Part shown: piece after piece, positions 34,239 through 46,148 of the stretch
Numbering within the stretch: position 1 is the stretch's first letter
Layout of the letters: every line of letters starts with the position of its first letter
Assembly (NCBI RefSeq): GCF_963169125.1
Contig: NC_084802.1
Location: 110,302,903-110,366,902 of the forward strand
Direction: 5' to 3'
DNA length: 64,000 nt
Origin: Humulus lupulus
Lineage: Eukaryota; Streptophyta; Magnoliopsida; Rosales; Cannabaceae
The notes under the pieces: model-generated
Databases searched by the model: none
Told to the model about the DNA's origin: nothing
Seen by the model: the letters and a program-made list of their open reading frames with translations, nothing else
Made by a program: the position numbers and the translations under genes

Positions 34239-34250
34239 TTGTATCAAAGC
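34239..34250 (+). promoter_or_regulatory. E9 primer binding site-like sequence
   Basis: TTGTATCAAAGC matches the tRNA-Met primer complement TGGTATCAGAGC at 10 of 12 positions and is followed by ACCAGATC. Confidence 0.55.
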
Positions 34251-34282
34251 ACCAGATCTGAAAAAAAAGGTAAAGGTGGCTT

Positions 34283-36271
34283 ATGGTCCTATCATGCGAC
34301 CAATACAAAACTTATAAAGAAGAACCTGTAGGTCATTTTCTTATTCATCGAAATTCGAGGTTAAAGAGAGGAGTTATGGCAGAAGAAGTACCTAGAAAAA
34401 ATGGTGATGGTGATCGCATCACAAAGCTTGAACAACAACTGCAATTATTATCAGCATCTTTTTTGGAGCTTGTAAAAAATTTGAAAACCTCAATATATTC
34501 ACATGCTTCCCTTTAAAAGGGAAATGTTGAAAATGATATAGAAGAAGAGGAAGAAACCATCCAAGAAGATACATTCAAGGAAGCATGTGACCATAAAAAC
34601 CCAATAAGTTCCTTAAAATTTGATTTTAAGGTTGAAATTTCTACTTATAATAGTGTTATAAATGTTGATAAATTAGGGATAGACACATTAGAAACTTATT
34701 TCATTATACAGACGTATTATAATGTTGAAAAGATCCATTTTGCAAGCCTTAAACTCTCGAGGGACGTTGTTACATGGTGGAAGTCATATCGAAATTGATA
34801 CAACGTTTCAGAGTTGACTTGGAGTAAGTTCAAGAAGGTTCTAAGAAAGCACTTCTATCATGTTGGTTATAAAGAAGGTTCGACCAATCAGTACAAGATT
34901 ATACATCTGAATTCCATAACCAAGTTTTGGTGTTGGATATAGATGTTGACAATTACAATGTTTTCATGAAATATATATTAGAGGTCTTCCAGATTACATA
35001 CAAAAAGAACTAAAATTGTTCACCGTGGAATCAATTGAACAAGCTACAGGTAAGGCTATTGCCATTTAAGCCAAATATAAAAGACTTGACAAGAAGGATG
35101 ACAAACAATCAACTACAAGTAAATATTATTGGAAGAACAAAGGCAAGCAGATAAAAGATGGCCAAAAACCAAAGAATTTCTGAGATCATTGTTAGATCAA
35201 CGAACATGTCAAAGACAAGTGCTGGGTATTTCATCCTGAGTTGAAACCCAAGAACCAGAGGAACAAGAAGGGAAGGAATGATAGGAAGGCCACACTTATA
35301 GTACAACAGGTTGAAGAGCTTCCAGAGTTGAAGCAACCTGACACTACACTTGCCTTAATGACAATGCCAACAACTATTGCAGATACGTACAACCGTGAAG
35401 AATTGTTTCATTTGAATATCTAGGTGAAGCAAAGTGTTGTACATGAGATTATTGATCCTAGAAGTCAAAAGAATCTAATTTTAGAGGCTCTAGTAAGAAG
35501 GGTAGGGTTAGAAAATGTGCCTCACCCTAAACCTTATCCATTAGGCTGGATTCAGAAGAACATTGACATGCAAATAACAAAGCAATGTACTTTCACATTC
35601 GCAATCACTAGTCGTTACATTGATGAAGTGACATGCAAGGTGGTTCCATTGGATGTATACAAAATTATATTGGGAAGTCCATATCGATGGGTTCGTGATG
35701 CAATTCATTACAGAAGGCTTCGCAAGTATCGTTTGATGAAGGATGGAAAAGAATACTACATCAATGCTTGTAAGCCCCAAACTATGGAAGATTTATTGAC
35801 GGCTAACAAAGACAAATGGTTGGTTAACTCTTGTGGAAGATTCTTCTTATTGATGATTCCACAAGATCAGTGTGCAGGTTATGTCACTTTGTCAATAGTG
35901 ACTCTAACACCTTCACAAAATTCTAACATTGGAAAATTGCAGAAGGAATTCGCTGATCTTTTTAGGATGTGCAAGGACTACCACCACAGAGAGCTATAGA
36001 ACATGAAATTCAATGGGTAAGAGATCTCATATACCAAACTTTGGTTTATATCGCACATCTTTGATAGAGAGTGAAGAAATCAAAAAGAAAGTACAAGGAC
36101 TTCTTGAACAAGGGGTTATAAAGCCTAGCTGCTCATCATGTGGCTCACCGATACTCCTTGTACCAAAGAAGGATGGAGGATGACGTATGTGTGTTGAATA
36201 CAGAGCAACTAATAAGATTACCATTAAGAATCTATATCCTTTACCAAGAATTGATGATCCCTTAGATCAGT
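34283..36271 (+). pseudogene. gag-pol: E9 gag - protease - start of RT (Ty3/gypsy)
   Basis: Gag begins in the first 230 bp (RITKLEQQLQLLSASFLELV). The capsid-like pattern FASLKLSRDVVTWWKSYRN follows at 34740-34795. The frame 35424-35999 carries the protease/linker part (LILEALVRRVGLENVPHPKP, PLDVYKIILGSPY). The RT begins near 36095 (LLEQGVIKPSCSSCGSPILL, VPKKDGG) and continues through [11 protein letters not shown] and [10 protein letters not shown], then stops at 36271 where E10 begins. Stops occur at 34515, 34798, 35422 and elsewhere. The clade within Ty3/gypsy is not certain; the gag differs from that of E4 and E5. Confidence 0.75.
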
Positions 36272-37540
36272 TGTTGGTCCTAGAAATATTGTTTATTATA
36301 TCCTAAGGTTTAGATAGAATTATTAAGAATGTGACAGTTGTCATAATCATGTTTAATAAGGATGTCAGTATTTTTTATGAATAGTGTAAATAAAAGAAAG
36401 ATCTAGAAGCTCTAGAACCTTCTAGCAGCTGTTAGGATAACATTTTGACTCAGTCAAAGCTGTTGAATCAATTCAAAATATGTTGAAAAAGTGCAAATAC
36501 GTGTTTGATATATCAACGTATGCCGATATATTGCCTACGAGAGATACGAAAAACACGTCGACTTCACACAAACGAACGAACGGGGCTCGCGATATAGGTC
36601 TAGGCGATATATTGCCCAGGGTAGGCGATATATCGCCCTTGGGAGTGATTTTTGGAAGCTTGAAGTTTTTAAATTTAAAAACAACCTTAGCCACTTGGAC
36701 CCGCCTTTGAACGATTTTGACTGAGTTCTAGGCATCTGTTGAATGGAAATTCAAATCTTTTTCATTTTATATTCATTTATTAATTCAAATTAGAAGGGGT
36801 TAGTTTCACTTCTTGAACTCTATAAATAGGACCTAGTACTCATCCATTTCCTTCATTCATTCAAGCATTGTTCAGAGCCTCCAAGTTGCTAAGCTTACTA
36901 TAAAGAGAAACACTTGGGTTTAGAGATAAAAGCTTTTCCAATTTAAGCTTTTCTAAACACTTGGGAAGTAAGATATAGAGTTATTTTGGTATCAAGGTAT
37001 AGATTAAGTCAGAAGATCATTCAAGGTATTCCTATCCTTAAGTTCAGTTCTTCATAGTTCTTTTATTCCATTTTCTTTCAGATCCTAACTCTTGTTTATG
37101 ATTCTTGGTTAGGTGTATAAGTTCCTTGAACATTAAGAGTATTAGTAAGTTTCTACTTGGATGGTTTAGTTCTCTTTTTCATCTATTTTTTTAGAAGCCC
37201 ACGATTCTTGTTGTTTGTTTTAGAAGTGTCCCAAAATCTCGTTCTTGTCTCCATATCCCATTTTTTGGTAAGGAAAATAGGATAGATAATGGGTGTTTAT
37301 ATGTTTTGATATGTTTTATGCTATGATATGTGATATATATATATGTATGTATAAATATGTTTTGTAGTCACTTGGGGCTTATAGTTGCTTGGATATCAAA
37401 CCCCAAGAATTTTTATCATTCTCATGGTTTAGAGTTATGATTTACCCTACCTTGATTAGTAGATAGAGGACCTAGATGGATTATCATATACTATAATTGT
37501 GATCTAACCTACCTCGATTAGTAGACAGAGGACCTAGATG
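36272..37540 (+). repeat. E10: LTR-like block with TATA box, truncated at the right
   Basis: Begins TGTTGGTCC exactly where the E9 RT frame is cut. Has TATAAATA at 36821-36828 followed by a T/C-rich leader, as in an LTR read on the plus strand. The right side does not end in CA but runs directly into pol of E4, so the end was lost. Contains a palindrome cluster (36505-36637) and a 62-bp-period repeat (37439-37541). Lineage not assigned. Confidence 0.45.
36505..36637. promoter_or_regulatory. Cluster of five GATATA palindrome-type motifs
   Basis: TTGATATATCAA (36505-36516), GCCGATATATTGCC (36522), CGCGATATAG (36588), GGCGATATATTGCC (36603) and the perfect 14-bp palindrome GGCGATATATCGCC (36624-36637), about 190-315 bp before the TATA box. 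Could be repeated protein-binding sites. Confidence 0.5.
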
Positions 37541-37541
37541 G
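37439..37541 (+). repeat. Imperfect tandem repeat, 62-bp period
   Basis: GATTAGTAGATAGAGGACCT and GATTAGTAGACAGAGGACCT lie 62 bp apart in two related units that end at the junction with E4. Confidence 0.7.
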
Positions 37542-38966
37542 GAATAAGGTAGATCCAGCAAAGATTGAAGCGGTCAGAGATTGGCCAAGGCCAAAGAATG
37601 CTTCTGAGGTTAGAAGTTTCCTTGGATTGACAGGTTATTATAGACGTTTCGTGGAAGGGTTCTCAAAGATTGCTTCTGCATTAACTGAGCAGGCACACAA
37701 GAGTCAGAAATTTGTTTGGTCAGATAAATGTGAGAATAGCTTCCAGGAACTGAAGCAGAGATTGATTACAGCTCCGATTCTGAGTCTTCCGACAGATCAG
37801 GAGAAGTTTGTGATTTATTGTGATGCTTCTCATCAGGGTTTGGGCTGAGTTCTGATGCAATCAGAGAAGGTAATTGCTTATGCCTCTCGTCGGTTGAAGG
37901 AGTATGAAAAGAGATATCCCACTCATGATTTAGAGTTGGCAGCTGTGGTCTTTGCTTTAAAGATATGGAGGCATTATCTTTATGGAGAGAAGTGTGAGAT
38001 CTATACAGACCACAAGAGCCTGAAGTACTTCTTCACCCAGAAGGATTTGAATATGAGACAAAGGCATTGGCTGGAGTTAGTAAAAGATTATGAATGTGAG
38101 ATTCTATATCATCCAGGAAAGGCCAACGTGGTAGCTGATGCTTTAAGCCGGAAGGGTCCAGGTTAGATTTATGGTATGAGGCTGATAGCCAGGGAATTAG
38201 CAGATGATATGAACAGAGCTGATATAGAGTTGATGGTGGGCCAGTTGGCTAATATTATGCTACAGTCTATGCTGTTGGAGAGAATTAAGGAGGGTCAGTT
38301 AAGTGATCCATGGCTGATCAAGATCAGAGAGGATATTTTGGCTGGAGCATCCAGAGACTATACAGTGTCTGAGTCAGGCTTGTTGAGATACAAGGGGCAG
38401 ATATGTGCTCCGTTAGACACTTCTTTGAGGCGAGAGATTCTGGATGAATCTCATACTACACCTTACTTTATTCATCCATGCACCCCGAAGATGTATCAGG
38501 ATGTGAGATCCTTGTATTGGTGGTCGGGGATGAAGAGAGATGTAGTAGAGTATGTGGCTAAGTGCTTGACATGTCAGCAGGTCAAGGCTGAGCATCAGAG
38601 GCCGGCAGGGTTATTGTAGCCTCTGGATATCCCAGAGTGGAAGTGGGAGGACATCACGATGGATTTCTTGGTGGGCTTACCCAGGATAGTTGGTCAGCAT
38701 GATTCTATTTGGGTGATAATGGATCGCTACACCAAGTCAGCTCACTTCTTGCCTGTGAGGACTACTTATACAGTTGACCAGTATGCAAATTTCTATGTGA
38801 GAGAGATCGTGCGCCTCCATGGAGCGCCTAGGTCGATCGTGTCAGATCGGGACCCTACTTTTACTTCCAAGTTTTGGGGGAATTCGCAGAAGGCCATGGG
38901 TACAAAATTGAAGTTCAGTACTTCTTATCATCCTCAGTACTTTGGTGGATCTTGGAGTAAGTATCT
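37542..38966 (+). pseudogene. pol: E4 pol, first part: RT end, RNase H, integrase (Tekay/Del)
   Basis: Starts at [20 protein letters not shown] of the RT connection. The RNase H has [10 protein letters not shown] (stop at about 37847), [31 protein letters not shown] and ADALSR. The integrase has the HHCC finger (CLTCQQVKAEHQRPAG), TMDFLVGLPR and VSDRDPTFTSKFW. The segment after SYHPQ is missing about 22 residues that normally hold the catalytic Glu; the frame continues FGGSWSKYL and meets the E5 insertion at 38967. Stops at 38164, 38617 and others. The rest resumes at 56028. Confidence 0.9.
38962..38966. repeat. Left target-site duplication of E5 (TATCT)
   Basis: Identical to 56023-56027. 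Removing E5 and one copy restores an open frame across the integrase of E4. Confidence 0.92.
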
Positions 38967-41900
38967 TGTAACGACCCGGATTTTCGAGACTCGATAATGC
39001 GGAAATATAAATGTTTTCATTTAACAAAATGTCTCAAAAACCCGTATAAAAAAACTTTTTAAAAAGTCGTATGGCCATACTTAACATTTAGTTACAAACA
39101 TATTTTATAAAGAGTAGAGTTAGCCTAGTTTAGGAAAATTACACAACATTTCCAAAAGTAGAACGGCTTCCCAAAAGGTCGGTCCACATGTACATTTGCA
39201 AGGAAGACTCCAGCGCTCACTGCTCTGCCTTTCCCTTGCTCTTACCTACAACATGAAACTACTAGGTAAGCGAAAACACTTAGTAAGATCAACTTTCAAA
39301 CAAAGCGTGTAGAGAATTAGGGTTCCAGACCCTACACAATCAATTTCAAGAACGCTAAAGCATCTTGGCAAACTTATGGTCATGCCTGATAACCAAGGAT
39401 AAATTAATTCATAACTAGATAAAAATCCTGCACTCAGAAAAATCCCAGAACAAGCAGATATATTATAACACAACTATATCTTATCAACAAATATATCCCT
39501 GCACTCAGAAAATCCCAGAGCAATCAGATATATTATATCACAACATAATTCGAGACCAACGCTCGACAATTTCCAACAATTCATGCGTAACGTGCCCTCC
39601 AACATAATTGCTAATCTGTAAAAGAGAACCGAGTCCCCGCACTAAGATCTAGCCATTAAATATTCTCATCAAGGGTAACTATCGTGTTACCTAGGGCATC
39701 GCTACTTATTCAAGAGTGTAATCCAATTTACACGGTTTTACGGAGACTTCTATGTTAATCAGTGGTGCTGGTGAGCAGTTGCCCCTAGGGTGTTCAGCCT
39801 CACTCAATCTTGGCAAACCCTAGTATCTCTAGGCACTCTCACTGAATGGCCAATATTCACGGCTGCTATCCGGGAATAACTTATCAGAGCACTTGCTCGG
39901 ATTCTAACCGTCCAATGATTAAGTAAGCATGAGGGCCCCTAGGTCCCATTTATCTTGGCGCCCCTAGGTTTAACCAGCTTATCCTCATCTCATGGCCACT
40001 CGTCGCAGTAATGAACCGGACATAAATATAATGAAGCAGTGTGACGGGGATCAACCGTCTAGGATATGACGGACATCTACCATTCATATTTTCTAAATCA
40101 GCACTCACTAGACTAACGTCTCTAAGAAACTTTCTATGACAGCCTATATATGTGCATGTATCCCTATACTAACATACAAGACAATAATCATTTTATGTTG
40201 TAGCCATACAATATAAGTTGACTTACTTGGAGTCCTTAGCGCTCAGCAGGTTTTCACCCTCCAACGTTCAGTCCAGTTACGCTTAGCCAATACTGTAGTT
40301 ATCCATACAGTATACTCGGATTAATTATGGCACTCATAATTCATTATTATTATTTTGGGCAGTTTGGTCATTTTAATAAAAGTCATTTGTAAGGATTTGT
40401 AATCCTTATTTGGTTTTAAACGTATTAAGGAAAGTCATACAAAATATTCGAGACTAAACCCAAATTCTCGGGGAGGCCTATCCTAAGGTCTCGATACCTA
40501 GGCTCGGGTATCACAATGGTATTTTCCCACAATCCGCTAAAAATCTTATTCTTTCAAGATATCGCTATTAACCCGCACTTTCGACTAGTCGGTTAAAATA
40601 TGTAAGATTTTAGCCGGTATTATATCCAGAAAATACTAATAAATTCCTTAATTATTTTTAAAGAAAATAAACTCTTAAATTTTCCTTTTATTTTTCTCAA
40701 GGTTTTAATATCTAAAATCTGTTTTAAGAAAATTGCCTAATTTGTCTTAATTAGGAAAACCGTTAAAAATTTCCCATCTTGACTAATTAATTTTCCAAAA
40801 TCAATTAATCAATTTTACTTACTAGAAAAATAATGCATTTAATTATTTTCTCAAATTATAGGATTTTAAACCCTCTTTTAATTTATTAACTATTAATAAA
40901 TTAAATCTCTTATTTTTAGAAAGAATAAAAGCTCTTTAATAAAAACAATTAATTTAAACTCAAAGGGGTAATTTTAGTGAAAATATGATTTCAAAACTTA
41001 CCAATTTATATCTTGAAATAAGCAAAGTTTTACTTTTTACCTTATGTTCCAAAATCTCATTTTTACACCAAGTGTGAAAAGCATATTTTTCACATTTTTA
41101 ACTACATATTTCGTTAGTTCATAACATGAAATTTACTTACCCAATTGTTACCAAAATTTCCCAATTCAACTTTTGTTATGCCATTTAGGTCTTTGTAAAA
41201 TCTTAGGTCAAAATGAGCATTTTTTATTGGTGAAATCATTTTCCAACAATGAGGTAAAAATGACCTTATTTTCAAGTCCTTATTTTTTCCAAATTTTGAC
41301 AGTTACTAACTTTCAAACCGTTCAATATTTTCTTACCAAATTTTACAGTGGAATAATAGGTTATGCCAGAAATATGTCCACAAAATTTTAGAAAAAACTG
41401 GGTTCATTTGCCCTATACAGTGGCTGTCCAAACTTGGTTCCGAAAATAAGAATACGAAAAAACAGTTTTTTACCTAAACTTTGAAATAGCATAACTTACT
41501 CATTTCTAAACATTTGTTAGTGTTTCAAAAGCTCAATTTTATGTACTCAATCTCAACAACATCACAGTATAATTTAATTTTACAGAAACAATATACAGTG
41601 GCTGCTTGACCCCTTGGAAGTCACAGCTCAAAACATGTTTTGTTTTAGGGTATCCTACAAAACCCTTGGGGGTTTTGGTTCCCATTTTCAAAAATCAATA
41701 CACATGCATCATAAAAATTATTAAACAACTACCATAACCTTATTACATCACCAAAAATAAACTTTAAGCATTAAATATACAAAATAATGCTTAAAACTAA
41801 AAACCCTACAACAAAATCATCAAAAGTAAACTTTTGACCTTTTTGGTGTTCTTGCTTAAGGTTTGGACCTTCCTACAAGCTTTGACTCCTTCAAAACCTT

Positions 41901-42133
41901 TCAAAAACCCTAACCAAGTTCCCCCAACAACATAGTTAATTAGCTATTTGAAACTCTATGCTTAAAACTTTACAAAAGCCTAGATTAGTGAAACTTTACC
42001 TTAGGGAAAAATACTTCCTAGACCAAGACTTAGCCTCCAAGTTGCCTTGGTGTTCTTGACGTTGAATATTGAGATAACACTTTGAGAGGTCTTCAAAAAT
42101 CAGATGAGTGAATGAGAGAGAGTGGTGTGGTCG
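38967..42133 (-). repeat. E5 3' LTR, part 1 of 2
   Basis: Starts TGTAACGACCCGG. The first 248 bp match the other LTR; 39215-42133 is missing from the 5' LTR at 55285. This long stretch is AT-rich and non-coding apart from chance ORFs. It is interrupted at 42134 by E6. Part 2 is 48980-49132. Confidence 0.8.
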
Positions 42134-42175
42134 GGGCTTGGTCCTTTTAAGGGCGGGGAATATTGAGCGTTCACA
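42134..42175 (-). repeat. E6 3' LTR remnant (42 bp)
   Basis: GGGGCTTGGTCCTTTTAAGG to GAGCGTTCACA is identical to the end of the full LTR at 48938-48979. The rest was deleted together with part of the surrounding E5 LTR. Confidence 0.8.
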
Positions 42176-42236
42176 CTTGCCCCCCAGTCTAGGAGAGTAC
42201 CTTTAGGTGCTTTTGTAGACTATTCACCTTGATTCT

Positions 42237-42244
42237 TATAAATT
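42237..42244 (+). promoter_or_regulatory. Possible TATA box of the E6 antisense gene
   Basis: TATAAATT, 62 bp inside the LTR end, closer than in E1-E3. Moderate support only. Confidence 0.35.
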
Positions 42245-42775
42245 GGCCTTCATGCATGGCTTAATATTTCCACCTTACTTCCTTGGTTTAGTGGTTTGGA
42301 GAACCCTTCCTTTTTCAAGAGGTGAGGGGTTCAATCCCCCACAACCCCATTTTTGCCATAGTTTCATTTGTTTTATTTTTTCACATATAAGCTAATTTTT
42401 TGGTGTGTCCATTTAGCGACTAACACCTCCTTTTTGCCTATTTTTGCAGACTTGCATTTTCGACCATTTGGTGCTTTTGGCCTTCGTCCTCCTTTTTTGT
42501 TCCCGACAGCCTCCAATTTCTACATCTTGAGGTATGTTCTCTTTTTTCCTGGTTTTTGTTAGGTTCACATAAGCGTTACTCGGGATGGGGTACCTTGGCC
42601 TGAGCTTGTAGTGAGTTTGACCATATGCACGTCCCTCTCCCTTTTTTTTTTTTTGTACCCTATAGTGGGCCATTTATGGCGTTTGCATCTAGAGATATTA
42701 AGCCTATTCCTTTGTGTTTTGTAGCCTTTCCCTCGTTTATACGTGAACCCCTTTTTGCTGTTGGGACGAGGTCTC

Positions 42776-45228
42776 ATGGCCAGTGATGGCCCATCTGACA
42801 TACCCTCAGGGGCTGAGTTTATTGACCTGTCCTCAGACTCAGAGTCCCCTGAGGGAAATCCTCACCAGGACTATGACTCCTTAAGGCAGGCCCGCATCCG
42901 CCACCTTGAGTACATGGCTGAACTTAGGCGTAAGATTTGGGTGGTGGAGAGCGAAATTGACTCGGTGTCGAGAGGAGACGGAGGACCTTCCCCCCCAGAC
43001 CTTAGTGACCACGTAGCGAGCCTTAGGATGACCCTTTTTGAATTGCAGTGGGAGTTAGAGTTTATCGAGGGACACCTTCCGCCTGAGCCTTCCAGCCCAC
43101 CTTCGCCTAATGACTGTCAGGGGGCTCTTATGCTTCTCCTCAGCCCCTAGTCTCAGTTTTTCCTAGCTTAGCACTTCCGCGGTCACTCCCTGATGGAAAA
43201 CTCTTGCTAGGAAGAAAAAATGGAGGGCCCAGTGTTCTGTCTCTTCCTCACATTTTTCTTTTGATTTTGCAGATATGCCAAAGGCACGCCGACAGGTATT
43301 TACCCAAGAACAGGATGACGCCCCTTTATTAGCGTCCAGCTGGTGTCGCGCGTGTTCGACAACAAACTGATGGACATCGTGAATCATTATAGCGTCCCTC
43401 CTGATTATGCTCTATACGCCCCTTTCGAGGCATGCTGGGCTAACCGCCCTAGGCTCAGCTTCGTGGCCCTCAGCGAGCACATTCTAAAAGCGGGTGCTTC
43501 CATTCCGCTGCACCTGTTCTTTGTTGCAGTCCTCAACTACTTCGACCTTGCCCCGCTTCAGCTGGCACCCAATGGCTGGCTGACTTTGAGCTGCCTTTTC
43601 ATCGCATATATGAAACTGTTGAAACGCGCCCCTACGGCCACCGAGGTACATTTCCTCTACAACCTCATGCCCCTCCACAATTCGAAAGGCTTTTACTACT
43701 TACAAAAAGCCAACAACGGGGCCTCTTTGATAGAGGGTTCGGTGTCTAACCCGAGGGCTTTGAAGCGGGACTTTTTCTTCGTGGAAGGTCCACTCTCTGT
43801 CCGTGAGGATTTCCGGACCAGTCCCAGTAAGTACTATGAGAATCACTTCCTCTTTTTTTTTTTTTGCGCAACTTATGGCTTCGTGCCTTACACTCACACC
43901 GACTATGGCTCGTATTGTACAGAGCGATTCGCCGAACCCTCTGTCGTCGGGTTGGAAGCGAAAGACATGAGACGGTTCCTCAATGCTGAACCTACCAGGA
44001 AAGAGGCGGTGCGCCATTTCACCGTAAAGAATCTGAACCGCCACAAGCTATCTCCCGTCTCTGACCCCAAGTTGCTGTGGACCATCTCTGGGTCCACGAA
44101 GGTGAAGGAGACCTTGGCTGAGCCTTGCCCGGATGACGATGAGGATGAGGAGGGGCCGGAGGAAGCCCCCCTTGACCGCGGGGGGTGCCCTCCACATGCT
44201 CCTTATGTTCCGGACATAGCCCCTCACCCACAAGACCATTAGGACATTCCTGGGTGTAGTATTTACCCTGACCCTGAGCGCCATGACGCCTTTACTCAGG
44301 CTCCTCTCGACCATGGATTGCAGGGGGCTGATTACGTCGGCCTTGCGGACCCCCCCCCCCCTTTGGTCTATCAGAGCCTCGGCTTTCCACCTTCTCCGCG
44401 CCCCCTCCAGCATCGGCAAGCGGGTCGTCTGTCCCCATCCAGCCAAGTGCCCCTGGTACAGATGGGGAGCCCTGGGTGACTCGGATGGCAACGTCATTCG
44501 GACAGCGATACATTCAGCTTGCCTCGAGCCTCCCTGTATCCAACTGGAACGGCCTTGGGAACGTGACCCAGGCGGACCTTGGGGAGAACCTAAGGCGCTC
44601 CATGGCTTGGGTGAGACCCTGCTCCTCGCATCGGCCCTATTATGTATAGGCGTTTATGCATACATTCTTTTCCTTTTTTTTTTTGTCATTTATTGCTGCT
44701 GCTGCTAACTCTTTTTTTTTTTTTGTGCAGGCCTATACGTTGGCTATGCGGTTTGCCGACTCGTCTAACAACCTTTCCACGTTTGCTGCTGAGAGGAACT
44801 GCCTTACAGCCCGAGTGCAAGAGCTTAAGGAAGAGCTTAATGAAACCAATGCTAAGTTGTCAGAGGTCCAGACCAAATTTTCCAACTTGTCATTGAAGAG
44901 GAAGGAAGTAAGGGCCATGACCAAGAGGCTAGAAGGCAAGGTTACTCGCTTGGAAGGTGAACTCCAGGAAGCCAAGGCCATCGCGGCCACCTCGCAGCAG
45001 AGAGTTACCCAGTTGGAGGCCGAAGTCGAGGCCTTCAGGGTCGGTCTTCAGTCAGCGCAGGAGAGGAGCGCTTACTTGGATGCGAAGAGGGCTACCACCG
45101 AGCGCAGGTCCATAGACCGTGCCCTCTACAATGTGTGGAGGCAGGATCCTAATTTCGACTTCTCTTCTTTTGGTGATCATGTCGTTGCTCGAGCGGCCCT
45201 GTGGAGCGCCCATGGTAGGAGGCCCTGA
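42776..45228 (+). pseudogene. E6 antisense accessory gene (Transposase_28-like)
   Basis: The first exon encodes MASDGPSDIPSGAEFIDLSS with a helical segment (RQARIRHLEYMAELRRKIWV). An acceptor at about 43274 (TTTTGCAG) precedes the domain exon. After a frameshift near 43335 the frame 43343-44242 reads FEACWANRPRLSFVALSEHI, LHLFFVAVLNYFDLAPLQLA and NGWLTLSCLFIAYMKLLKRA, the same pattern as SAWSRYHLEAGAYLPLHPF in E1. The last exon (acceptor at 44730 after a T-tract) is a 165-residue coiled coil ending NVWRQDPNFDFSSFGDHV and a stop at 45228. Fewer stops than in E2 or E3. Function unknown. Confidence 0.7.
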
Positions 45229-46148
45229 AGCATTCGTGTCCTAACTTTTGTTAGCTAGCTTACCATGGGTGTATGCTCTTTCTTTTTTCTTTTTTTTTTT
45301 ACTTCGGGCCTTTGTAATATGACTGTCATTACTATTTTCCTTTGGTAACTCTTGTACTACCTCCAAGACCTTCTTTTTCAATGTATATATACATGTGTTG
45401 TTATTTATCTCTTATTCGACTGCATTTGAGGCCCTTTTAAGCCTGTATGATGGGGTTTGGTTGGTTCCCCTCTTTTATTTACCAGGCTAGAGGTCCTTTG
45501 GATCCCATGTGAAAGGGTTCACTGGGACCTCTTTTGGTGCCTCTTGGTTGCTTTTATAAGGATATTTTGACCCCTTGGGTCCTAGCTATCCTTTTATATA
45601 TTCTTGCGCGCGCTTATTATTTGTTGCGAGAAGCGTCCTTCTCGTCATTATGCATAGTACTATTTTTACAAGGGTCTCTTTTGGGATCTTTTTGGCTAGA
45701 CGGCTTGGCGGCCGCTCTAGACTTATTATTGTCGTTACCATATAATGGCTAGACTTATTATTGGCTAGACGGCTTGGTAGCCGCACTAGACTTATTATTG
45801 TCGTTACTATATATATTTGTTTTGTAAGTCCCTAAGGCCTCCTTGGTATTCACAAGGGTAGCTAATCCTTGTGATCCCAGGAGACACCTTGTAAGGACTC
45901 CGCTTAAGGCCCTGACATAGGGGGTCCCTCTGGGACCCCCGCTAAAGGGTCCTCTCTTGGGTCCTCCTGATGGAGGGTTGTTTTTAAGATCCTCTTGGTA
46001 GAGGGTCCCTCTTTTGGGAGTTAGGAGGGCAAGGGGTCCTTTCTAGGATCCTCTGATAGAGGGTCCCTTTTTAGGAGCCCTTTTTAGGTTCCTTTTGATA
46101 GCTGCATGTTTTTGCCCCCTGTCCTGCCCCCCAAGTGCTTGGTGAAAT
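45229..46148. other. Spacer between E6 accessory gene and gag
   Basis: Occupies the place of pol. No pol motif in any frame that I can read. Contains a 51-bp direct repeat (45694-45744 and 45763-45813) and several degenerate copies of GATCCTCTTGATAGAGGGTC between 45940 and 46110. A CCCCCCAAGTG string at 46128 recalls that in the E1 spacer. Confidence 0.6.
45694..45813 (+). repeat. 51-bp direct repeat in E6 spacer
   Basis: Two units beginning GGCTAGACGGCTTGG and ending GTCGTTAC(C/T)ATATA, separated by 18 bp, with a few mismatches. Confidence 0.8.

Noticed and set aside
39246..42562. ORFs at 39246-39473, 41173-41391 and 42368-42562
   Set aside because: Low-complexity chance frames in the AT-rich E5 LTR and the E6 leader, with no domains.
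43484..44513. Minus-strand ORFs opposite the E6 accessory gene
   Set aside because: The plus-strand frame has the domain pattern and the splice sites. The minus frames are shadows in GC-richer coding DNA.
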